Assembly (NCBI GenBank): GCA_029858165.1 | Contig: JAOUFO010000059.1 | Coordinates: forward strand, 1-8,847 | Reading direction: 5' to 3' | From: Deltaproteobacteria bacterium | GTDB lineage: Bacteria; SAR324; JACQKK01 | Length of the DNA: 8,847 bases | Shown: positions 1 to 5,987 of the stretch, piece after piece | Layout of the letters: every line of letters begins with the position of its first letter | Position numbering within the stretch: the stretch's first letter is position 1 | Position numbers and translations under genes: made by a program | Notes under the pieces: generated by a model | The model's input: only the letters and a program-made list of their open reading frames with translations | Told to the model about the DNA's origin: nothing | Database searches by the model: none

Positions 1-1
1 G

Positions 2-322
2 GTTTTTATCGCCATGGCCGGCATGTCTGCCGCCCTGCCCGGCGTGGTGGCGTCAGAAACCCTGCTGCCGGTGATCGGGGTGCCCATTTCATCCCAGATG
101 GACGGCCTGGATGCCCTGCTGTCCATGGTCCAAATGCCCCCCGGAATCCCGGTGGCCACCGTGGCGGTGGGGGGCGGGGTCAACTCGGCCATGCTGGCCG
201 CCCATATCCTGGCGGTGAAATACCCGGATATCCGGGCAGCCCTGACCGAATACCGGCTGGCCCAGACCCTCAAGGTGGCGGAAGACCACCAAGCTGCCGG
301 ACTTTCGGATTTCCTGCTCTGA
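2..322 (+). CDS. purE: PurE, N5-carboxyaminoimidazole ribonucleotide mutase (3' part, cut by left edge)
   Basis: PurE is the cytoplasmic enzyme that rearranges N5-CAIR to 4-carboxy-AIR in de novo purine synthesis. About 106 residues of the C-terminal part are visible out of roughly 160 usual for the family; the frame is open to the window edge, so the start and the N-terminal substrate-binding motif lie outside. Visible family signatures are AGMSAALPGVVA, the PVIGVPISS strand, and GLDALLSMVQMPPGIPVATV, which together mark the PurE core. The related LarB family was considered, but it has a different NSCA/NIDNG segment here, so PurE is the better fit. The gene ends with TGA before a GC-rich hairpin. 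A PRPP-synthetase-like gene follows on the same strand about 230 bases later, which suits a purine or nucleotide context. Confidence 0.93.
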   Translation, partial: VFIAMAGMSAALPGVVASETLLPVIGVPISSQMDGLDALLSMVQMPPGIPVATVAVGGGVNSAMLAAHILAVKYPDIRAALTEYRLAQTLKVAEDHQAAGLSDFLL

Positions 323-325
323 TTT

Positions 326-351
326 CCCCCGCGGTTGAAGAGGCCCGGGGG
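326..351 (+). terminator. GC-rich hairpin just after purE, possible terminator
   Basis: Arms CCCCCG (326-331) and CGGGGG (346-351) pair perfectly. The stem can be lengthened by GG/CC across a one-base bulge, leaving a loop of about 9 bases. It starts 3 bases after the purE stop. The following T-run is short and late (near 364-367), so intrinsic termination is plausible but not strongly supported; it may only stabilise the mRNA 3' end. Confidence 0.35.
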
Positions 352-556
352 CGGTCCGGTTGATTTTCCGAAAAACCCCTACCCCTAAAGAATCATAGGA
401 TGGTACTATCGGGCCACAAAGGGGCCATTGGTTCGGCTTTTTTTCAAAAAAACAAGTGCCCGGATCAATTGGGGGAACTTGCCACCTGATCCTATCTTCC
501 TGCAACCGCAGCCACCCGAAACCCCCGACATGCCCCCTTTTCCATCCAACCCACAA

Positions 557-1789
557 ATGGCTGAAACCGACAACTCATCCATCATTGTATCCAACGTCAG
601 CGATGCTTCGTTCGCGCTGGATGTGGCGTTCAACATCCATCAGACAACCGATATTTCCGACCTGATCTCCCTGCGGAATTTTCCCAACACTGAGTTTTGC
701 CCCCGGTTTTTGGGGGATGAAAAAAACCTGGACACCATCGGCCAGGGGTTGAAGGGCAAACAGGTGGTTCTGATTTCCACCTCATCCCCCCATTTTTCCC
801 GCAACGCCCTGGCTTTCCGCAATCTGGTGGTGGCCTCCGCCGCCAAGGAAAACGGCGCGGACCGGGTGGTGCTGGTGGAGCCGGATTTGTTTTTTTCGGC
901 CCAGGACCGCGGCCCCCATTATCAAAACCACCCCCAAATGGGCACCCCGGAAGAACGCAAAAAATTTGACGGCCAGCCGTTTACCTCCAAACTGTATGCC
1001 CGGTTGCTGCGCACATCCGGGGTGGATCAGGTGGTCACCGTTCACAACCACAAACCCCATGTGATGGCTTCCATTTACCAGGATGTTTTCCAAGGCTCCG
1101 GGGAAACAAAGCCGTTTTTAAACCTGGATATTGCCCATATCGTGGCCAATTATATCCGTAAAACCGTATCGGTGGAAAAAAACGGGGCCAACCTGGGATT
1201 TGTGGCCCCGGATGCCGGGGCGGAAAACTTTGTGGAGCGGGTAAAAGCCTTTACCGGCCTGCGGGAGGCGGTTTCTGTTACCCTGGAGAAAAAGCGGAGC
1301 GGCCCCCGGCAGGTGGAAATCTCCATGCCGCCGGAAGCCAGCCGGTTGAAAGGCCGCATGGTGTTTATCCTGGATGACATGGTGCGCACCGGCAACACCA
1401 TTGCCAACGCCGTAAAGTTGCTGGCCGAAACCCCCCATGTGGCCCCTTCTGAAATTTATTTTTACTGCACCCACACCTATATTTCCGAAGAAGGGCGGGA
1501 AAACCTGAATTCCCCCTACCTGACAGAATTCATCACCACCAACACCCTGCCCAATGTGCTGAACCGGGATGACCAGGGCCGCCTGCGACGAAAAATCGTG
1601 GTGCTGAAAATATCCCAATGGATCGCTGACGCCCTGGTCCATTGTCTGGAAGGGGGGGAATCCCCGGAAGATCGCTACGGGCCGGATTCGGTGGCCTTCG
1701 CCGACCGGTTGTACCTGTTGGATTACTCCACCCGCAACACCCGCCACAACCCGGTCAACCGCAATCAACTGACCTTTCCCCTGCGCTAA
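557..1789 (+). CDS. Divergent ribose-phosphate pyrophosphokinase (PRPP synthetase) family protein
   Basis: The family transfers pyrophosphate from ATP to ribose 5-phosphate to make PRPP for nucleotide, histidine and tryptophan synthesis. Numbered from ATG 557 (410 aa), family landmarks occur in order: a STSSP segment, then FSAQDRG (113-119) in place of the usual YARQDR motif, TVHNH (near 161-165) where TVDLH is usual, PDAGAE (218-223), a basic KKR loop (245-247), and the PRPP loop DDMVRTGNT (273-281). The region around KIVVLKISQWIADAL matches the usual C-terminal helix, after which about 40 extra residues follow. Family members are normally about 315 aa, so this one is extended at both ends. 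The start is uncertain: the frame stays open back to a TTG at 428, which has AAAGGGG just upstream, and another ATG lies at 530; none of the candidates has a strong ribosome binding site. The altered motifs leave open that it is a paralogue with a modified role. Confidence 0.85.
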   Translation: MAETDNSSIIVSNVSDASFALDVAFNIHQTTDISDLISLRNFPNTEFCPRFLGDEKNLDTIGQGLKGKQVVLISTSSPHFSRNALAFRNLVVASAAKENGADRVVLVEPDLFFSAQDRGPHYQNHPQMGTPEERKKFDGQPFTSKLYARLLRTSGVDQVVTVHNHKPHVMASIYQDVFQGSGETKPFLNLDIAHIVANYIRKTVSVEKNGANLGFVAPDAGAENFVERVKAFTGLREAVSVTLEKKRSGPRQVEISMPPEASRLKGRMVFILDDMVRTGNTIANAVKLLAETPHVAPSEIYFYCTHTYISEEGRENLNSPYLTEFITTNTLPNVLNRDDQGRLRRKIVVLKISQWIADALVHCLEGGESPEDRYGPDSVAFADRLYLLDYSTRNTRHNPVNRNQLTFPLR

Positions 1790-1790
1790 A

Positions 1791-1806
1791 GAAAGGCACC
1801 CCTTTC
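1791..1806. terminator. Compact inverted repeat at the convergent gene junction, possible two-way terminator
   Basis: Arms GAAAGG (1791-1796) and CCTTTC (1801-1806) flank a CACC loop. It begins one base after the stop of the PRPP-synthetase-like gene and lies 5 bases beyond the fliG stop. On the plus strand it is followed by AGGTTTTA; on the minus strand the T-rich stretch TTTCTTT overlaps the second arm. A shared terminator for the two converging transcripts is plausible, but the stem is short and the T-runs are modest. Confidence 0.45.
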
Positions 1807-1811
1807 AGGTT

Positions 1812-2801
1812 TTACTTCCCCAAAAAGGTGATTTCCCCTTTTTGGGCCAGACCGGTGGCGATAAGGGCCAGCCGTTTGCGGGCTTTTTCTATATCCCCCA
1901 CCCGGGTGGGGGGCATGGTTTTCAGTTGAGCCCGGATGCGGTTGGAGGTGTTGATGGAGACGTTTTCCAAAATGTGTTTCCGCAGGGATTCTTCCGCGGT
2001 TCGCAGGGCCAACAGCACATCGTCCATTTGGGATTCCTCCAGGATTTTCTGCACCCCCAGGCCGTCCAGGCGGATGAAATCCTCAAACCGGACAATCCGG
2101 CCTTTGATTTCCCCGGCCAGTTTGGGATCTTTGGATTCCAGTTGGGCCAGCATTTCCCGCTCGCTTTGTTTATCGGCCCCCCCGATCATTCCTGCCACCA
2201 ACCGCTGACCAAAAGGCTCCCGCTGTGATTCTTTGGGGGCAAACAGTTCATCCAGAGAGGCTTCTATTTCCTTAACCCAGGCTTCCGGGACCCCTTTTAT
2301 TTTGGCCAGCCGGTCCATCACCGGGCCCCGCAGAGGGGCAGGCAGTTCGCTGATCACCTCGCTGGCCAATTGGGGGTCATCAAAGCAGGCCAGAATGGCG
2401 GCAATCACCTGGGGGTGCTCCCCGCTGATCACCTCGGCGATGGTTTTGGGGGCGTACCATTTCAGCTTTTCTATGGCCCCCCGGGAGGGAAGGTCCATCA
2501 CCTTGCCCAAAAGTTCATCGCTGCGTTCTTTCCCCAGGGCTTTGGAAAGGGTTTTGCTGAGGAACTGCATTTTGGTTTCCGGGGGAACCGTATCCCGCCG
2601 GGGTTCAATTTCGGTGCGGCGATAAAATTCGTTGGTCACCCGTTCCACATCCGCCAAGGTAATTTCCGACACCCGGTTCATCTGAACCATCACCTCCTTG
2701 ATTTCAGACTCTTGGAGGTTTTTCATCACTTCCGCGGCGGCATCCTCCCCGATGGAAAGCAACATGATGGCCGCTTTTTTCGGGCCGTTCAATCGCGCCA
2801 T
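1812..2801 (-). CDS. fliG: FliG, flagellar motor switch (rotor) protein
   Basis: FliG is the rotor protein on the cytoplasmic face of the MS ring that contacts the stator and transmits torque and direction switching. The ATG at 2801 gives 329 aa, the usual length, and is preceded by AGGAGGTG at ideal spacing, so the ATG seven codons further upstream (2822) is not needed. Visible are the N-terminal GPKKAAIMLLSIGEDAA segment, the middle-domain EHPQV motif (128-132) that docks FliM, and a C-terminal domain with FEDF and DD (260-261) followed by LLALR. The hinge, normally Gly-Gly, aligns here to FG (197-198), and the last third departs from the usual SKRAA-type helix. It is the last gene of the block, 34 bases after the ExbD-like gene. 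It could serve a standard flagellum or a dedicated motor; the family assignment itself is firm. Confidence 0.95.
   Translation of the reverse strand: MARLNGPKKAAIMLLSIGEDAAAEVMKNLQESEIKEVMVQMNRVSEITLADVERVTNEFYRRTEIEPRRDTVPPETKMQFLSKTLSKALGKERSDELLGKVMDLPSRGAIEKLKWYAPKTIAEVISGEHPQVIAAILACFDDPQLASEVISELPAPLRGPVMDRLAKIKGVPEAWVKEIEASLDELFAPKESQREPFGQRLVAGMIGGADKQSEREMLAQLESKDPKLAGEIKGRIVRFEDFIRLDGLGVQKILEESQMDDVLLALRTAEESLRKHILENVSINTSNRIRAQLKTMPPTRVGDIEKARKRLALIATGLAQKGEITFLGK
1819..1846. repeat. 10-bp perfect inverted repeat inside the 3' end of fliG
   Basis: Arms CCCAAAAAGG (1819-1828) and CCTTTTTGGG (1837-1846) are perfectly complementary around an 8-base loop. The repeat lies within the last codons of fliG (the QKGEITFLGK tail) and about 30 bases past the stop of the converging gene. 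Its A-tract and T-tract arms resemble a bidirectional terminator whose U-tract is part of the stem. Alternatively it is a by-product of the codons used there. Confidence 0.45.
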
Positions 2802-2803
2802 GT

Positions 2804-2811
2804 CACCTCCT
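2804..2811 (-). promoter_or_regulatory. Strong Shine-Dalgarno site that fixes the fliG start
   Basis: On the minus strand AGGAGGTG stands 2 bases (its AGGAGG core 4 bases) before ATG 2801. It is the best ribosome binding site in the window. It favours the 329-residue FliG over a version starting at 2822. Confidence 0.85.
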
Positions 2812-2835
2812 GCTTCATCCATGTGAGACTGCGGC

Positions 2836-3480
2836 TCATTTTTTCCTCTTCTTGGTTTGTTTTCCGCCAGAATCGTTTCCGCTCAGGTTATCCCAATAGG
2901 CATCAAATTCACCCTGGTTTTTTAGCACCGTGTTGCGGATGTTCACCACCTGCCCAAAAGGGGTCAGGGGGGAGGCCAACGCCCGAAAGGCCAGCCATTT
3001 TGTTTTGCGTTTGGGGTCCACCACCCGCTGGTGGAATTCATCCAGGGTGTAAACCTGCCCCTGATAAATAATCGTGCCATTTTTGGCCACTTTGTATTCC
3101 ACCACTTCGGTGTTTTTTTGGGCCTTCCGTTTTTCACGGGCCATTTGAACGCGCCGTTTTTCTATTTCCTTGTCCTTGATGACCAGGAAATGTTCCATCA
3201 TCGGTTCCACCGTTTTGATGGCTTTTTCTATGGCGGTTTTTTCAATCTGGGTTTGTTCCAGTTTTTCCTGGGCGGCCTCCAGCTTTTGTTCCACCCGGGT
3301 GGACTTCTGTTGGATAAAAAAGAGGACCAGGATAAAAAAAGCCACCAGCAAAAACAACAGGTCAATGTAAGCGATCAAGGCGGATTGACTGCGGGAATCG
3401 CTGGGCAACGGCACCCCTCCCCCGGAAGCATCCCGCCGGGTTTGGTCCGTATTGACCGGTGATCGGGAACGGCCTGCCAT
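2836..3480 (-). CDS. ExbD/TolR/MotB-like single-span inner-membrane protein (stator partner)
   Basis: This 214-aa protein has a cytoplasmic N-terminus rich in Arg, Ser and Pro and one membrane span at about 34-56. Asp40 sits in YIDLLF, at the start of the span, as in the ion-carrying Asp of ExbD, TolR and MotB. A charged, Glu/Lys/Gln-rich, probably coiled-coil segment follows (about 59-122). The compact domain at about 126-189 has the ExbD pattern NGTI..QGQ..TLDEF and later FGQVVNIRNTV. The tail is Lys-rich. No OmpA-like peptidoglycan-binding domain is present, unlike true MotB. Start: the ATG at 3480 lies one base after the stop codon of the channel gene, with GGAAAA just upstream, so the two are probably translationally coupled; a GTG at 3549 would give a longer form overlapping the upstream gene. 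The partner is almost certainly the adjacent ExbB-like protein. Family is well supported; cellular role is not. Confidence 0.8.
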   Translation of the reverse strand: MAGRSRSPVNTDQTRRDASGGGVPLPSDSRSQSALIAYIDLLFLLVAFFILVLFFIQQKSTRVEQKLEAAQEKLEQTQIEKTAIEKAIKTVEPMMEHFLVIKDKEIEKRRVQMAREKRKAQKNTEVVEYKVAKNGTIIYQGQVYTLDEFHQRVVDPKRKTKWLAFRALASPLTPFGQVVNIRNTVLKNQGEFDAYWDNLSGNDSGGKQTKKRKK

Positions 3481-3481
3481 G

Positions 3482-4948
3482 CTATTTTCCGGCGGGGGGT
3501 GGATTGCCGAACACCTGGGAGCGCACCCCTTTGTCCTGGCTGAGAACACGGGATTCGGGTGCGGGACCCAGCCGCTGATACAGTTTTTCCAGCAGCACCA
3601 AGGTGTCGTGGGTCAAAACCCGCAGTTGCAGCAGGTCATGCTCCATCTGGGGGGTGGGGGCGGGGCCGCTTTTGGCCTGGACCCCTCCTTTGGCCAGGGA
3701 GGCCACCACCTGGGTCAGTTCCCTTACCGAAAGGTTCAGGTCTTCCAGGTTTTTTCGTTGCTGGGTCCATATCTCCGGGTTTACGGCCTGTTGAAAGGCT
3801 CCCAGCACCTGCCGCACTTCCCGGGCAATTTTTACGGTTTCCTCCACCATGGCCTGTGCCCCCCCCTGTGGGGAGGCCAAAGACAACCCTGCCAGAGAAC
3901 GGTGGATGTCATCCAGGGATTTGGCCAGTTTGGCCTGCACCGCCCCCATAAAGCCGGGATGGGCGGTAAATCCAGGAGGGGTGGACAGGGCGTGGCCATA
4001 ATCTCCGCCGGAGGAGGGGGATTCCAGCACCTGTTGCTGGGTGGGCAGAATGAACACCGCCATCAGGGTTTGCAGGGTGGATATGATTTCCACCATGGAC
4101 CGCTCGTTTTGCATGTGCAGCGGCCGCAGGATCAACACAAACACATTGGCGAACACCGTGGTTCCCAGAGCGGTTCCAAAACCGGAAATGATGGAAATTT
4201 CCGGGGTGTCCGCCCCGATTTTAAAGGCGGAAAACATGGTGACCAGCCCGATCAGGGTGCCCACCAGCCCCAATTGGGGAAGAACCTCTATCAGGGTCCA
4301 CACCAGCTTCATCCCCCGTTGGGAAAGCAGCGTTTGGATTTCTCCGATGGAGGCATCCTGGGAAACCCATGTGCGGCGGTTGCCCTGCTCAAACGTTCGG
4401 ATGACGTTTTGATAATGAATCTGGAGCAGTTTGGAGCGGAAGATGGTTTTTTTGTGTTTTTTCGGACCGAACACCATGGACCATATCCCCCTCCGGGGTG
4501 TGTCGCCCCCCTCAGGGCCGTAACTGCTTTTGTTAATCAATTCCCCATCCATTTCCAGCCGCTGCCCTTCCATATGAAAAAACACAGAGTCACTAAGGAT
4601 GGAAACCAGGGCGATGGTGAATGCGGTGAAAATGGCCCCGTACATCAGCACCGGCCCCCAATCCGGAGTGGAATATCCCAGACCGATCAAACCGGAAACC
4701 ATCAAAAAATACAGAAAGTTGCGCTGGAGAGGGGATGTGACGGTGACTTTGTGGGGCGGCAGTTCAAACTCCCCCCCTTCGGTCAGGGTTTTGGAGGCAA
4801 ATTCCTCCCAACTGGGAAAGTTCTCCTCTACCAGATTGTCAATGCCGCGGCCGCCGAACAACCCGGTCAGCCTGGGCCATAACCCAAAGATGGTTTTGCG
4901 ACCGGATGATTTGGAGCCCGGTTTTGATGTTTTAAAAAGAGTCGCCAT
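3482..4948 (-). CDS. MotA/TolQ/ExbB-family proton-channel protein with long extra regions
   Basis: The 488-aa product carries the MotA/TolQ/ExbB core: a span at about 213-240 containing LPQLGLVGTLIGLVTMF and a second at about 253-276 containing GFGTALGTTVFANVFVLIL, the conserved pair that lines the ion path. Two further hydrophobic segments lie at about 76-92 and 97-118, giving four spans. A soluble N-terminal stretch of about 75 residues precedes them. A C-terminal region of roughly 190 residues follows, partly helical and coiled-coil-like (about 338-460), with Pro/Gly/Ser-rich linkers. ExbB, TolQ and MotA are normally about 230-295 aa, so this protein is much larger. ATG 4948 is chosen because AGGA lies 5 bases upstream; the frame runs open to a TTG at 5038. 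It is followed after 1 base by the ExbD-like gene. With FliG and FliM in the cluster, a stator role is likely, but a Ton/Tol-type energiser is not excluded. Confidence 0.85.
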   Translation of the reverse strand: MATLFKTSKPGSKSSGRKTIFGLWPRLTGLFGGRGIDNLVEENFPSWEEFASKTLTEGGEFELPPHKVTVTSPLQRNFLYFLMVSGLIGLGYSTPDWGPVLMYGAIFTAFTIALVSILSDSVFFHMEGQRLEMDGELINKSSYGPEGGDTPRRGIWSMVFGPKKHKKTIFRSKLLQIHYQNVIRTFEQGNRRTWVSQDASIGEIQTLLSQRGMKLVWTLIEVLPQLGLVGTLIGLVTMFSAFKIGADTPEISIISGFGTALGTTVFANVFVLILRPLHMQNERSMVEIISTLQTLMAVFILPTQQQVLESPSSGGDYGHALSTPPGFTAHPGFMGAVQAKLAKSLDDIHRSLAGLSLASPQGGAQAMVEETVKIAREVRQVLGAFQQAVNPEIWTQQRKNLEDLNLSVRELTQVVASLAKGGVQAKSGPAPTPQMEHDLLQLRVLTHDTLVLLEKLYQRLGPAPESRVLSQDKGVRSQVFGNPPPAGK

Positions 4949-5026
4949 CCGGTTCCTGATGGGGCTGATGGTTATCGGAAATGGGGTGTTTGAAGAATGA
5001 ACGTCCGAAAAACCGGAAAAGTGCTG

Positions 5027-5040
5027 GTTTGTAACCAAAC
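5027..5040. repeat. Short inverted repeat between the unknown gene and the channel gene
   Basis: Arms GTTTG (5027-5031) and CAAAC (5036-5040) flank a 4-base spacer in the 124-base gap 4949-5072. A second possible hairpin, CCCCTG (5054-5059) with CAGGGG (5074-5079), overlaps the stop of the upstream gene. Either could be a processing or attenuation structure. Neither is followed by a clear T-run on the minus strand. Confidence 0.25.
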
Positions 5041-5072
5041 GAAAGCATGAATGCCCCTGGCGGAACGCGGCA

Positions 5073-5732
5073 TCAGGGGGTTCCCTCCAGGGAAAACCCC
5101 TCTTTTTCGCTGATGGACTTTGCCAGTTCGTTGTATTTTTCCCGGAAGGTGTAATGGCGGTCCGGACGGACCTTCACCACCCAGTATTCATGGAATCCGT
5201 GGTCATCGCAGGCTTCATGGTCCATGGCCACTTCAAAGGGGGTGTCCTGGGTTTCCTTGGCAACCGCCCGGCGCAGACTGTCCTTGGGGACATCCAGATA
5301 GGTGGCCAGCATATCCTCAAACTGGCCCAATTCAGTGGCCGGGGAATCCGGGTCGGGGTTGATCAACTCCTGCGCGGGAAAATCCCCCTCCATGGGGATG
5401 CGGATGGACCCATTGTGGATCAACTGCAAAACCATACGCAATCCATTGATATGGTTCATGTAGATAGAATAGTCCTCCAGAGAATCCAGCGTGACCGCCA
5501 GGGATTGATCCTTTTCCAGGGCATCAAACACCAATTCCTCGGCGGCAGTCACCTGTTCCGGGCTTTCACAGGGGTACACCATCAGCGGGGTGGGGGTTTC
5601 CCCCTGGGGGACAGCCCCCGTGGGATAGGCAATCACGGAATTTTCGGAGGGTTTGAAGGAAAAGTAGACATCCTCCGCGTTGAGCAGAATGGAATCCCCC
5701 CCCTCAAATTGAAATTTGATCCAGGTGGCCAT
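5073..5732 (-). CDS. Uncharacterised acidic soluble protein between fliM and the stator-like genes
   Basis: I do not recognise this 219-aa protein. It begins MATWIKFQFEGGDSILLNAE, which suggests a small beta-rich N-terminal module. It is acidic through the middle (DALEKDQ, SLEDYS, NPDPDSPATELGQFEDML), has no signal peptide or membrane span, and ends with a charged helical stretch (FREKYNELAKSISEKEG). A cluster of His, Asp, Glu and Cys (MDHEACDDHGFHEYW, about 170-184) could bind a metal, but that is only a guess from composition. ATG 5732 is preferred, with AAGGGAG about 10 bases upstream; the frame also opens from a TTG at 5771. It lies 255 bases after fliM and 124 before the channel gene, all in the same direction. 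Its position suggests a cytoplasmic accessory or regulatory protein of the motor; the sequence alone gives no function. Confidence 0.8.
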   Translation of the reverse strand: MATWIKFQFEGGDSILLNAEDVYFSFKPSENSVIAYPTGAVPQGETPTPLMVYPCESPEQVTAAEELVFDALEKDQSLAVTLDSLEDYSIYMNHINGLRMVLQLIHNGSIRIPMEGDFPAQELINPDPDSPATELGQFEDMLATYLDVPKDSLRRAVAKETQDTPFEVAMDHEACDDHGFHEYWVVKVRPDRHYTFREKYNELAKSISEKEGFSLEGTP

Positions 5733-5782
5733 GGAGGTGGTTCTCCCTTGATAAGTGTGAATGGCCCGCAAAGCCGGACAAG

Positions 5783-5798
5783 GGTTTTTAGGTTTTTA
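5783..5798. repeat. Tandem 8-base repeat upstream of the unknown gene
   Basis: Two perfect back-to-back copies of GGTTTTTA occupy 5783-5790 and 5791-5798, about 50 bases before the chosen start at 5732. They could be a protein-binding site or chance in an AT-rich patch. Confidence 0.5.
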
Positions 5799-5814
5799 AA
5801 AGACGGAGTGCCCC

Positions 5815-5860
5815 CCCGGCGGTCCGGGAGCGATGGCGGGGCCGACCCGAATCCGGCCCC
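5815..5860. repeat. Two successive GC-rich hairpins in the fliM downstream region
   Basis: The first hairpin is CCCGG (5815-5819) with CCGGG (5824-5828) around a CGGT loop. The second is GGGGCCG (5838-5844) with CGGCCCC (5854-5860), seven perfect pairs around a 9-base loop. On the minus strand the order is the 7-bp hairpin, then the 5-bp one, then TCTTTT near 5797-5802, about 13 bases further on. A partial terminator after fliM, or a structured leader for the next gene, are both possible. Confidence 0.35.
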
Positions 5861-5987
5861 CCCTTTCAAAAAGTCTGACCCATTCCCCGCGGAGCAACAA
5901 GGAAAAACAGAACCTTGGCCAACCCCCTTTGTATTTTAAACGGTCGCGGAAATTCCGGGTCGGATCGCCGGGGATTTCCAGGCCGGA

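Larger units (their letters stand above)
5733..5987. other. Gene-free 255-base stretch between fliM and the unknown gene
   Basis: No coding region is supported here. It contains C-runs of seven, two GC-rich hairpins and an AT-rich tandem repeat, which are listed separately. An AT-rich patch (TTTAAAATAC on the minus strand, near 5931-5941) could hold a -10 element, but no matching -35 is visible. The stretch is unusually long for the inside of a tight operon, so the genes after fliM may have their own promoter. Confidence 0.5.

Noticed and set aside
3452..4882. A 476-codon open frame on the plus strand opposite the channel gene
   Set aside because: It is rich in His, Gln, Gly and Pro with no recognisable domain, and lies opposite a clear MotA/ExbB-family gene; it is a mirror of that gene's codon bias.
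1812..4948. Zorya-type anti-phage operon (ZorA/ZorB) as identity of the channel pair
   Set aside because: The partner lacks the OmpA-like domain of ZorB, no ZorC/D/E-like gene is present, and the neighbours are FliG and FliM.
5154..5939. A 261-codon plus-strand open frame opposite the unknown gene
   Set aside because: Its composition is the same Gly/His/Gln-rich pattern seen in other antisense frames, and it runs into a hairpin-rich gap. The minus-strand frame has a sensible start, acidic protein-like composition and consistent operon position.
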